Assembly (NCBI GenBank): GCA_036346395.1
Contig: CM070598.1
Span: forward strand, 9,779,517 to 9,843,516
DNA: 64,000 nt
Direction: 5' to 3'
DNA from: Hsuehochloa calcarea
Lineage: Eukaryota; Streptophyta; Magnoliopsida; Poales; Poaceae
Shown here piece after piece: positions 11,961-21,761 of this stretch (within the stretch, counting starts at the first letter, position 1; every line of letters begins with the position of its first letter). The notes under the pieces were generated by a model. The model worked only from the letters and a program-made list of their open reading frames with translations, ran no database searches and was not told the origin of the DNA. Position numbers and translations under genes: made by a program.

Positions 11961-13048
11961 AAAATATTTTGGAAAATTCCCTACATGTTATTGAAAGTTA
12001 CCCCGTTTCCTCTGTGACCACTGAAAAAATATATATGATTCGAGTTACTTTCTTGTGCCCTTCTATGCTATTTCTGTCACATTCTTTGTTTGTTAACGGT
12101 ATGAGAAAAGACTCTTTTGTCCTTCTTCTTTTTCCCTTCCTCCCATTCTTCCCTCTCTTTTTTGATGTTGGAACCAATGTGCAACATCACATCTCTCGTC
12201 AGTCGTCCCACATGCTCTCTCCCACCTCTCGGCCTCTATCGTTGCCGCCGAACTCCCCGCTATCCTGCTCGACGACCTCCCTGTCCTACTCATCCGTCAC
12301 TCCCTCTCACACCTTCGCTCCACCCGTGCTAGTGTCGCACTTCTTCTGCTCTGCTGCGCTGCCCCTCGCCGCCAGATCCGCCTTCCCCAAGCCCACCCAA
12401 GCTGGAGTTGAGGACCATCGCCTTCCTCTCTGGCTGTCCTGGGCGTGGGGCCGTCGGATCTGGCTGTCCCTGGGAGGACAAGGAGGTCGAGTGTGACATA
12501 GGATCGGGGAGGTCGAGTGCGATAGGAGACCGGGGACAAGAAGGCATCGACAACAACGCCAACGTTGTCTTCCTCGTTGTTCTCTTCCATGTCGCCGTCT
12601 TTGATTTGCCTCCCCCGCCATTCTTCTCCGCCACGGCGAGCCTGCCTTTGCCATCCTCCTCCCCCAAACCGAGAAGTTGGAAGGCAATCTTGAGCTAGTG
12701 CGGCTCTCCACAAGGATGACCCCCGCGACATGCTTGAGCAGGCCACCGCGGAGGATTTCATCCGGCATGCAACTTTGTTCAATTTTTGTTTCTTTTTTCT
12801 CCAATTCTGCCCCTTGTCTGGATTTGTTCTTGTGATGTCCCGGCTAGGGCTCGTCGTGGGCGGTCGAGAATAGGGAGAGAGAGGGCAGGAGGTGGTGGTG
12901 GTCGGTGGGGGCATGTGAGAGAAGACAGGGAGTTGAGGAAAGTGGAGAAGGAAGAAATGCGGATAAGATGTTTACTTTTGTGTTTAACGGTGACTCGGGC
13001 TAATAGAGGTGACGGAAATGGCGTGTGATGAATTTTCCAAAATATTTT
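11961..13048. mobile_element. Small MULE-like element with 19-bp exact terminal inverted repeat
   Basis: AAAATATTTTGGAAAATTC at 11961-11979 is repeated exactly in reverse complement at 13030-13048. A weaker inverted match continues inward (GTTTCC/ATTTCC, GTTAACGGT/GTTTAACGGT) and slightly outward. The interior is GC-rich with several overlapping open frames on both strands, without a recognisable domain. Size, terminal repeats and GC-rich cargo fit a non-autonomous Mutator-like (Pack-MULE-like) element. No 9-bp target duplication was seen at the chosen ends, so the borders may be slightly off. Confidence 0.5.
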
Positions 13049-13845
13049 GGTCATGGATGTTTATCTGAATCTTAGAATTCGCAAGTACCAAACTGTCGTT
13101 CTGGCTTTCTATCCTTTTGGGGACTGAAATTGTGATAGCCTGCGTAGATTGCGGTGAATCGGTAGAGCGGAGACGAGTCACGTGGACGCGAGCATATGCC
13201 AAGACTAAGGTCGGTACACCGTTCAGTCGTTCACGTATGTGGCGAGTAGCGATCACAATTTACTGCGTTTACTGTGATTCTGTGAAGAAGACAAGGGGAT
13301 CCTAGAACGCCTGGTTGGATGGTCGTTTGCAGATAGGCCACACTCTTTGTTCGCGAAAGAGGACACACAAACGATTCCTGCGAGAACACAGCTCAAAGTA
13401 TATATACCAGTCTCGAGAAAATAATGAATTTGTTATTTTTAAGTTGTCAGGATTTTTTTATAAAGTTTAAATCAGTTGTTGCGATCATTGGATTTGTATA
13501 GAGATTAATGTGTTATATGATTAGATGTTGATTCAATAGATAAAAAATATGATTTATGTTTATAATAGTGCGATGTACTATTATAATATTGTAGATGCGC
13601 TGTGCACGCTAACGCTAGCACTATTCCAACAAACCAGCGACAATTCCACGTCACGTACATCTTCTCATGCAGCTGTACGTTCGATCGATGCGACAGTGAT
13701 CTACACTAGCAGCTAATCCAGCTGTACGTCTCCTCGGCCTCTTCCACTTCTCCGGTAGATCTGGAGACGTGTTTCTCACTGCATAGTACGTGCGTCCGAC
13801 GAATCATTCGACGCAATCACATCTATGTAGAGTATTCGCTGCGTC
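13049..13845. other. Intergenic DNA, no gene seen
   Basis: AT-rich between 13400 and 13600 with short open frames only. Nothing recognisable. Confidence 0.3.
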
Positions 13846-14738
13846 CGCGGAGGTGGTGGCCAAGTTATCCTGGCTCGCGAGCTGCGCGGCGCGGGGATCA
13901 CGGCCAACGAGGTGGCGCCGGGGTCTACGGGGCAAATCTTCAACTGAGCGCTGATCGACAAGCAGCAAGCGCCGAGCAAGCCCCTCGCCTCCTCCCGTCC
14001 TTCGGGCTCCCCCCTCGCGACCTCGCCTCCTCGGTGGCTCCCGACGTCCCTCCTCCCTCGACCAGTTCCCAGTCGGCCTCCTCAACGTCGGCCCGCCCCT
14101 CGCCTCCTCCGGGCTCCCCCCTCGGCGGCTCGACACCTCCCTCGCGCATGCGGTGCCACGGCGGCACGCCGGCAGCTACGCCCAAATCGCCTCCTGGCTC
14201 ATGCTTCCCTCCTCCTCCTTCAGGTTCTGGCTGGACTGGCTCCCACGCCCAGCTACCAGCGGGGACGCGGCGTCGCGGATCGACTCAAGTCAGGTGCATC
14301 GTGCGCTTCTTCTCGCTTGATTGATTGGCCGATTGGGGTTGGGGAAATGAGGAATTTTGGAACGGGATTCGGGAACAACATGGGAAGGGGAACGTGAGGT
14401 CGTGGCCTCGTGAGACTGCCGTGTGGGGTCAGTGGCGGTGGGTGACTTGGGTGGATGTGAGTTGGATCTGGCCACCTGGGCTTTGCTGCTTTAGGCCTTC
14501 GGCAAAGGCATCTTCTTATTCCCATCTTCTCAGTTGCTCTGCTCATTGCTTCTTCAGTTCTTTTTCTTATCGGGCACAACCATGGTAACGGGGTAGCCGG
14601 GCATTGGCGGAGGTAGGTGAAGCCTACCTGATGGATTCACCCCTGCACGACGACATCGCGCCGCTCGTCGGCCTCCTCGCTAGTGACACGGGCCGCTGAG
14701 TCAACGCCCAGGTCCTGCACTGCAACGGCGGCACGTAC
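13846..14738 (+). pseudogene. Short-chain dehydrogenase/reductase relic, interrupted
   Basis: Two pieces of a classical SDR (Rossmann-fold NAD(P)H oxidoreductase) are visible. The first, ending at TGA 13945-13947, reads LARELRGAGITANEVAPGST; in the family the equivalent is ITAN-C-VAPG-P after the catalytic Y-x-x-x-K. The second, from 14649, reads DDIAPLVGLLASDTGR, then a stop where the family has tryptophan, then VNAQVLHCNGG. About 700 bp of unrelated GC-rich sequence separates them. The catalytic tyrosine region is missing. It is clearly dead, and I know of no function for it. Confidence 0.7.
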
Positions 14739-15833
14739 GCCGATGTACGAATGTACGTACTCGTACAGTATTATTGTTGTGTGGTGCATGTCGCTGCCTT
14801 GATCGAGGTCAAGTACAGTTAAGTGAGTCGCCATTCGTAGGCTACGATGCTAATATGTGTGTTGCGTTGTGTTGCTTCGTTGCGCTGTGCATGTGCATGT
14901 GGGCGCCCAATTGCATGTATGTGTGGCGTAAAAACGTAGATTTTTTTTTTTTGCTAATATAACAACTTCTGAAATCGTATTGGTAGGATTGATCACGCGC
15001 GAAATGTGTTTGCATATCTAGCATCTGTTGTCGTACGGCCACCGTGCAGAGAGGCCTCCCCACTTGTCACGTCAGCCTATTGCCGCATAACCACGTGTAG
15101 GGTTTAGTTAGGTTTTCGGCTGAAGTTTGTACGAATTTTTAAATATAGCAAATGAGTTTAAAAAATTATGAAATTTCATATAGAGCCTCCCGACATAATG
15201 TACTTACTTGTGTACATTTTCTATAATTTTATTCGTTCAGAATTTTTCTTGCTATTTCGTATCAGTGTTGTGCTTGTACGAATTTGTAAATGTAGAAATT
15301 AAGCTGCAAAAATTGTGAATTTTATTTTGAAGGCTCTTCACGCAGTGTACTTGATTGTGTAGTGTTTGGGTAATTTGATATGTGTTCTGGAATTGTCTCA
15401 AAAATTTAGGATTTAGGTCGCGAAAGTTTGGATTTTAGGATTTTGAAATTAGGATTTCATGATTTCATGTAACTTGGAATGTATGGAAAAAATCGCATTG
15501 CAACTCCATTGGAGATGTCGATATACAATATGGCGCAGAAGTACACATATAACAACCAAATTATGCATACAAATATGGCAAAACAAAACATGAATAAAAA
15601 TATACTCAAACATAATCGCATAACACGAGATACAATATGGCTCACTCATCTGAACCATTGCTCTTTGCCTGCTGCGGCTACGTCCGCATGCGCGGCCTGG
15701 TCTTACGTCGAGCATGTCCCGTGGAATACGTCCACCGATCCGAAGAGTGCGTATTGGTTCAGAGGGGGTACGAAGACCGTTGAGTGGGTGAAGGTGGAGG
15801 TGGACCAGTAGGCTGACTCTGACCTAGTAGAGC

Positions 15834-18069
15834 CTAGTAGGCGTACATGTCGTCGTAATGAGGTATGCTGGCCTGGGGGACACCTCCGAAGAGTTCATTA
15901 ACGACGGAATCCATAAAATCACTCTCGGTGTACGATGCTTGCAACTCCGATTGCGTGGATAAGATCTGTCCTTGGATGTACGGGGTTCCCGTATACCCAG
16001 AGGAGCTCTGGCCTTGAATATATGGTGGGGCAGCAAACCCGGATGAGCTCTGCCCTGCGTACGCTCTAAACCCCGGCTACCATTGTCTGTGCCCTAGCAC
16101 CGTGTACTGATCCCTGGCAAGAGCTGGGAAGCCCGTATCTTTATCATCGGTCGACGTGAACTGGGATCATCCCCACAGCCGTCACCCCTATAGCCAATTG
16201 AAGGTTGCAAGACGGAACGATGTTAGTACAAATAAACACTCTGGACATAAACTGAGAACTCGTACCTCCCAGATGTGCAGTGTAGATGACCGAGGGTGAG
16301 CATCAGTCTGTGTACCGGGTGCGGACAGCATAAGTGATTCATCATGACGGACCTGCGGTGGGAGAACGACATGATGCAGGCGGAACGTATGACATAACAA
16401 AAAAAATAGAACGTAGATTTGTACATAACTTACCTCCCCGCCGACCTGGGTCACGCTTGACCGACGGGGAACGCTACGATGCGGCCGGACTCGCTAGGCC
16501 GTGGTGACCTAGCGGGTAAGCATGCCCCCACCCCCACTTCATGCCCAATGCGCAGGGCATTGTCCATCGATCGACCGCAGCTCAAGTTTTTTATCATCTT
16601 CTTAGACTACACCGAGATGTGCTTCAATTTTTTTATCCTGCGGTGTTGTGTCTGGGTTGTGGATGGCGGCCTCTGATGCGCTTAAGATGTTGTGTGCCCG
16701 CTCGAACTGTAGTGACATACATAACATGTTCATTAATGAAAAGTACAAATATTCAAGTGCACCCTCTGCGTCCATGTCGTAGTCCACTCATGCTAGACTG
16801 GTCGTCAGTCCTGAATATGTCCACCTTGTCTCAATTGCCTGCATTTTTGGAAGGATTAATGTTAAAAAGAAGATGTAAGAACTGTAAGCATTACTTAGAT
16901 GAAGTTTGACTCACGTGTACGGTGTACGGCTTGCGAGGTGGGGGTGGGGCACGACTTGGTACGCACCAAACTGTCGCATTATGTGCATCGGTGTGTAAGG
17001 CTCTACCATATGTGTGAATACTAGGTGGCAGTTCGTTGTCCACAGTGCTACATCCCATATGCATTGCATGGGCAGTCCGTGCAGCGCTACTGTGCGCATG
17101 AACTGTGGATTCTATGGATTCCATATGATATCGCTCTCGTGCAACGATTCAAACTCGTTGTGGTACAATGAGTAGCACCTCACCGGTCTTTCGTTGGCCC
17201 AGCGTAAACAGCCAGCAGTCCACCATAAGCCCATGGTGGGCCCGTCTATCTGGTCATGTGGAATGGGGTACGGGTGCACTGCTCTCTCGATGGACGGTCG
17301 TCCAACAGGGAAGTGCTTCCAACTCCACAGTTGTAGGAGCACGTAGCAGACGACCAGGCTAGGGGTACCATCAGTGCCACGCCGCGATGCGTCACACAAC
17401 CCTCGATATGTGGCGCAAAGGACGACTGGTCCCCAGCTATACTGAGGCATCGATCTAGCCCACGCGTCAACCAAAGACTCGGCGACGCGGACCAAGGTAG
17501 GGTAGGAAAAATCACCATGTGTGGTTGGAAACAAGACCCAACCAAAAAGCTGGAGAAGGTAAGCAACGAGATACGTCCTAACAACCTCGTGAGGTGTACC
17601 CTGCAGGCACTGACTGAACTGCCTTAGATAAGTTCGGGGGACACCACGTACACGATTTGGGAGAGGTTGGCGAACCACTGCTCCAGCTCGGCCTTCCAGT
17701 CCGCACTCGGAGGGCCCAAAACAAGCGGCTCACCCTGGATCGGGAGACCGGTCAAGGGCGAGATGTTTAGTAGGTTGACCCTCATCTCACCCCACCGAAA
17801 GTGGAAGGTGTGCGTCTCGGGCCTCCACCTGTCGACAAGTGCCGACAGCAGGCTGACGTCTAGGGTGATCCGACGTCCGACGGACACCAGCCTCACAAAG
17901 GGCAACAAGCTCGTGTCCCGGAGGATAGGGATGTAGCGATCGTCCAGCTCCTAGTAGTCCCTCCCCGCCCGAAGCACTAGCGCGGAGGGCCATCGGCGTC
18001 ACCGACGATCCACAGCTTGCACCGGTGGTCCTTATCGTAGAAGTGTTCGAGAAGCTTCGGTAGAGACAT
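15834..18069 (-). pseudogene. Plant mobile domain (PMD, PF10536-type) gene, decayed
   Basis: Minus strand. From about 17908 it reads LLPFVRLVSVGRRITLDVSL, then LVDRWRPETHTFHFRWGEMR and LTGLPIQGEP: the conserved start of the plant mobile (aminotransferase-like) domain. From 17640 another frame gives RTYLVAYLLQLFGWVLFP, then PVVLCATYRGLCDASRR and LQLWSWKHFPVGRP. From 17060 comes IWDVALWTTNCHLVF and HIMRQFGAYQVVPHP, ending at a good splice donor near 16918. A later exon lies near 16273-16356, and the last one ends ASIPHYDDMYAY-stop at 15834, with two PPYIQGQSSSGY-like repeats. A stop near 17955 and a frameshift near 17650 break it. Cellular relatives MAIN and MAIL1 act in silencing and genome stability; many copies ride in transposons. 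Confidence 0.75.
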
Positions 18070-18764
18070 GGCTTGTAATACGTAGAATAGAGGAAATATT
18101 AGTGAGAAGGTGGCTAATGACCATAAAAGATTGTAAATTAAACATGTTAGCTTTTTAATTACAAAGTAGTTTTTCTCGGGTGATAAGCTGCATGATAAGC
18201 TAGCTTAATTAGATTATGCTCCTCTGTTCTCTGGTGAATGCATTTCTTATTTTTTTTTTTGCTTTATGACCAAACTAACACTACAAATTAATATACATTA
18301 ATTTGCTAATTAATTACTACTAATTATTTCGTAACTAGTTAACACCGTAAATTAAAAATTACGACCAAACTACCTAGTGAACGACAGTGGTAAATAATGC
18401 TGAAATGTCCCCGAATATATAATATAATTGACAGAGCAAGAGAGCGAGCGACTGCAAAATGAACAAGCCGAACAACAAGCAAGAGAGCGACCGACTGCGA
18501 AAACGAGAGAGAATGAGTGAGCGAGATGCTATTTATAGCCCCTCCAGTTCTCTCATTTCTCTCTCTCATCATATGCATGCACATGCATGGGACATGGATT
18601 AGACAGGGAAGGGATAGACTTGATGGGATGGAGTGGATGGGAGGAGTGCTTTCGGTGGAAAAGCACTTCACACGTCAGCTGGTCAGGGAGTCCCTACATT
18701 TTCCGAACGACATATCTCTCCTTTTCCTAGGTATTTTTCTCTCGTGAGAACGACATAGGACAGT
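18070..18764. other. 5' region of the PMD gene inside the MULE
   Basis: AT-rich DNA, then a purine-rich block (GAGAGCGAG type, 18438-18520) and a CT run (18550-18572). No gene seen. It presumably contained the promoter of the PMD gene. Confidence 0.3.
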
Positions 18765-19622
18765 GCTACGAAATAACGAGAAAAATTCTGAACGGATAAA
18801 ATTATAGCAAATTTACACAAGCAAATACACTGTGTCAGGAGGCTCCAGATAAAATTTTATAATTTTTGAATTCATTTGTTATATTTAAAAATTCGTATAA
18901 ACTTTAGCTGAAAACCTAACTAAACCCTAACTCCTAACTAAACCCTACACGTGGCGCCTGTGGGCGTTGCTGCACGGCCGTCATGCGGCAATGACCAATG
19001 TGGCAGCGGGGGCCGGGTGGGGGATGCTATGTGGCGGCGGGGGAGGCATTGTCGCACGATGGCTGTGCGGCAACGGGCTGACGTGGCGGGTGGTGTGGCC
19101 CCTCCGCATGATAGCCGTGCGGCAACGGGTGTTAGATGTGCAAATACGTTTCACGCGTGATCAATCTTGCAAATACAGATTCAAAATGTGTTATATTAGC
19201 CAATATTTCAAAAACCTTGAAGCGTGCCATCATTGCACTATTGGTACTCAGCAGTTGTCTAGACTAGTAGCCTGCTACGCGCATCTGCGCGCGTTGAGGC
19301 ATTCCCCGGCAGAAGTAACTAACAAAATGGGATTCTGACATAGGGGCTCGTATGGAAGTGAGAGGGATTGAGAGAGAGAGGATTGTATGTATGACAGGCT
19401 AGCCCCACCTGGGAGTGGAACCCCAAAACATTTCTTCATCAACAGCTGTACTGATAAAGCTAGTAATCTAAATCCATCTCACTTTCATTTTACCATATAA
19501 TGTAAAAGCAAATAAGTAAGAATGATTTAGTAATAGCATGGAAGGACGTATTCTTCTTACACATTGGATAAATAGACCTTAATTAACAGAAACCACCAAG
19601 GGACAATAGAACATGCATATGG

Positions 19623-19729
19623 CCTTTGTCCATCAGTAATTCCATGTCAAGTAAGTTAATCCTTTGTCCATCAGTAATTCCATGTCAAGTAAGTTAATCC
19701 TTTGTCCATCAGTAATTCCATGTCAAGTA
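19623..19729. repeat. 38-bp tandem repeat, 2.8 copies
   Basis: Units start at 19623, 19661 and 19699 with CCTTTGTCCATCAGTAATTC; the copies are identical over the shared length. This is a recent minisatellite-like duplication. Confidence 0.9.
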
Positions 19730-20837
19730 TATGTAGGACTACAAGTAATTTGTAAAACAGCTGCTTCAATACTGGCCTAGCATTCACATCTAAGAATACC
19801 ATCTTGCATTATGATGAAAACGCATAACAGAAACAAGGTAAGCACATAAGAGTTGATTTGTTCGGGTGGTGTTGATGTGATGTAACACGCATGTAGTGTG
19901 GTTGTTAAAAGAAAACGATGTGCATGGGATAAGATGGTCAGAGCAAATAGCTAGTAATAGAAAAGAAGCTCAATGGAACTCTGCTAAAAAACTAAACCTC
20001 AATATACAAACGAGCAAACAAGATCTCAGAAAGTAGACAATGTGTTTTGCTGCCTATTTTTAATCCCAGAACCACTGGAAACCTCTAAAAATATTATGTA
20101 GTTGCAACTTGCAATACATTTTTCACTTAAAAGGAATTCATAAAAGAGCATCTGGGCAAAGCTTAGCCACCTGATTCTTTTCCCGTGAGCACCAGAACTC
20201 ATGCACGTGAGCACTACTTGATGCGGCTTGTCCTCGGCGATAGCGGCGACGCTGGCCAAGCTTGGAGACGCAGCGACGACATCACTGCTTGCATCGTCTT
20301 TGGATTTAGGGAGGCACAGCAGGTAGCACATGGTAGGAGTACAGTAGCTCTCGCAGTGGGAACTCAAGGGGGCGGGCGTGGAGGCGAAGGGAGGGACCGG
20401 GCGCGTGGATGTGGAGGGAGGTGGCGAGTTGTGGGGGCAGCGTTCCTAGCCGGAGGGGCGAAGGGGAGGGGGCCGGGCATGGGGCGGATGGAAGGGGACC
20501 ATGCGCAAGGGCGAAGGGGAGGGGCAGCGGCCGGGCGTGGGGGCGTAAGGGCGAAGAGGAGGCGGTGAAGGAGGAGAGTCGGGAATGGGAGAAGGGGAAT
20601 ATCGAACCAAAGCGACGAGAAGCTAGACACGCAAAACAAAAAAAATCAAAGGGCCGGGAAGCATACCAGAGGGGGATTGGACGGACGAGGAGAAACTGGC
20701 CACGTAGCGCATTTCTCGTCGCTCCCTATTTCCCTTCCTTTACACCGGAGGATTGGTGTAACGCTCCTGCTCATGGGATCCGGATCTTCTGCCACAGAGG
20801 ATCATTGTATAAACAATGTTTTGTGAGCATTTGAACA
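19730..20837. other. Intergenic DNA with a possible minus-strand first exon
   Basis: Bases 20340-20640 are very G-rich on the + strand. On the minus strand this becomes a C-rich leader-like stretch before an ATG at 20331 (context ACCATGTGC). The open frame starts MCYLLCLPKSKDDASSD and holds about 55 plausible residues. I recognise no domain and see no convincing downstream exon, so I do not call a gene. Confidence 0.3.
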
Positions 20838-21182
20838 TTGTAGCTATTGATTTGGAAATTTTATTTTTGATCGAACGTTAGAGAATATTTTTCTAGTGAT
20901 ATGCACTATAGATCCTCTACATTGAAACCTTCAATGCAGATGATCCATTTTCTGCTAACGAACAACGCTCTGAATCGAAGTGTTTGTTTGGAGCATAGTA
21001 AAATATTTACTGTAGCAAAAATATTGTATCTATTGATCTGGACGTACCTTTGACTTTTGATCAAACTATAAGTATCGATTTCTAATGTCATACACTGTAG
21101 ATTCTCTGCATTGAAACGTTCAATGTAGAGGATCCATGTCCTGCTCATGGACAGCGCTCTGAACTGAAGTGTTTGTTTGGAA
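20838..21182. repeat. Two-copy tandem repeat, 186-bp period, with hairpin
   Basis: Copy A (20838-20992) and copy B (21024-21182) share TTGTA-CTATTGAT, TTTTGATC, GAACGCTCTGAA/CAGCGCTCTGAA and GAAGTGTTTGTTTGGA. Each contains an inverted repeat of the form CTCTGCATTGAA - ACG - TTCAATGTAGAG (21106-21132; 11 of 12 arm bases pair). Confidence 0.65.
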
Positions 21183-21544
21183 GTTTCTTCCAATGTAGAG
21201 CATATAATTGTTCAGGATTGTAACTCAATTGTTGACTACTTCATTTTGCTATATTTGTCCGTAGCATTAATATCTGTGTCAATATATTTATCTATTGTGA
21301 TAATCTAGAGTACAGTTGATAATCTAGAGTGTAGTTATTCTCTTTCTACCCCTACTTAAATGTTTTGGAAGAAATTAAATGGCTGTGGTATATCGTTTAA
21401 TAAAAGTATGTATGGGCGTTTCTTATTAATAGGCTATAGCAAAGCACGAGTAATTATCAACACAAGGACAAATACCAAATTTTGGATACCAAAATTTCCA
21501 AAAGAAGACATCCAAGGAGAGAGGCCGAGTAGACCGACGGTCGA

Positions 21545-21698
21545 TGGGCCTACAGACGACGGCCCACTAGACTAGACAAGCCCAGTGGCCCAAGCAAATC
21601 ATCTCTGCACCAGAATAATGGCGTAGTCACGCAAATGGGGAATTTTTCCCGAATTTATAGCGAGATTTCCCCAGCCTTCTTCCTCCACCGAAACCCTA
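21545..21698 (+). promoter_or_regulatory. ING2 proximal promoter: site II-like motifs and telo-box
   Basis: TGGGCC at 21545 and GGCCCA at 21561 and 21587 resemble plant site II elements (TGGGCC/T, bound by TCP factors). The AAACCCTA telo-box is at 21691, about 70 bp before the start codon. This pair is established as a signature of growth-associated housekeeping promoters. Its activity here is inferred from position only. Confidence 0.5.
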
Positions 21699-21761
21699 AT
21701 CCCCAAATCGAAGAATCGAGCCCAACCCGGCGCTGCCGAATCCATCCTCCCATCGACCGGC

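Larger units (their letters stand above)
14940..19216. mobile_element. Long-TIR Mutator-like element carrying a plant-mobile-domain gene
   Basis: Bases 14940-15260 match the reverse complement of 18765-19216 over several hundred bp. Shared blocks, in order from each end inward: GCTAATATAACA, GATTGATCACGCG, TTGCATATCTA/TTGCACATCTA, CACGTCAGCC, ACGTGTAGGGTTTAGTTAGG, TACGAATTTTTAAATATA and CGTTCAGAATTTTTCT. The right arm has extra tandem units rich in TTGCCGCAC. The 3.5-kb interior holds one gene (minus strand) and no recognisable transposase, so mobility would need help in trans. Long TIRs of this kind are typical of MULEs. A target-site duplication was not found. Confidence 0.7.

Noticed and set aside
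12297..12914. 205-codon minus-strand open frame
   Set aside because: Lies inside the MULE-like element, overlaps other long frames on both strands, is low-complexity (P, R, S) and has no domain.
17667..17936. Plus-strand ORF opposite the PMD gene
   Set aside because: Shadow of the conserved minus-strand mobile domain.
19623..19729. 38-bp repeats as a CRISPR-like array
   Set aside because: Units abut without spacers and the genome is a plant nuclear one.
20026..20331. Minus-strand ORF starting MCYLLCLPKSKDDASSD
   Set aside because: Start context is good, but the second half reads like intron and no second exon or family could be found. Left as a possibility in the intergenic note.
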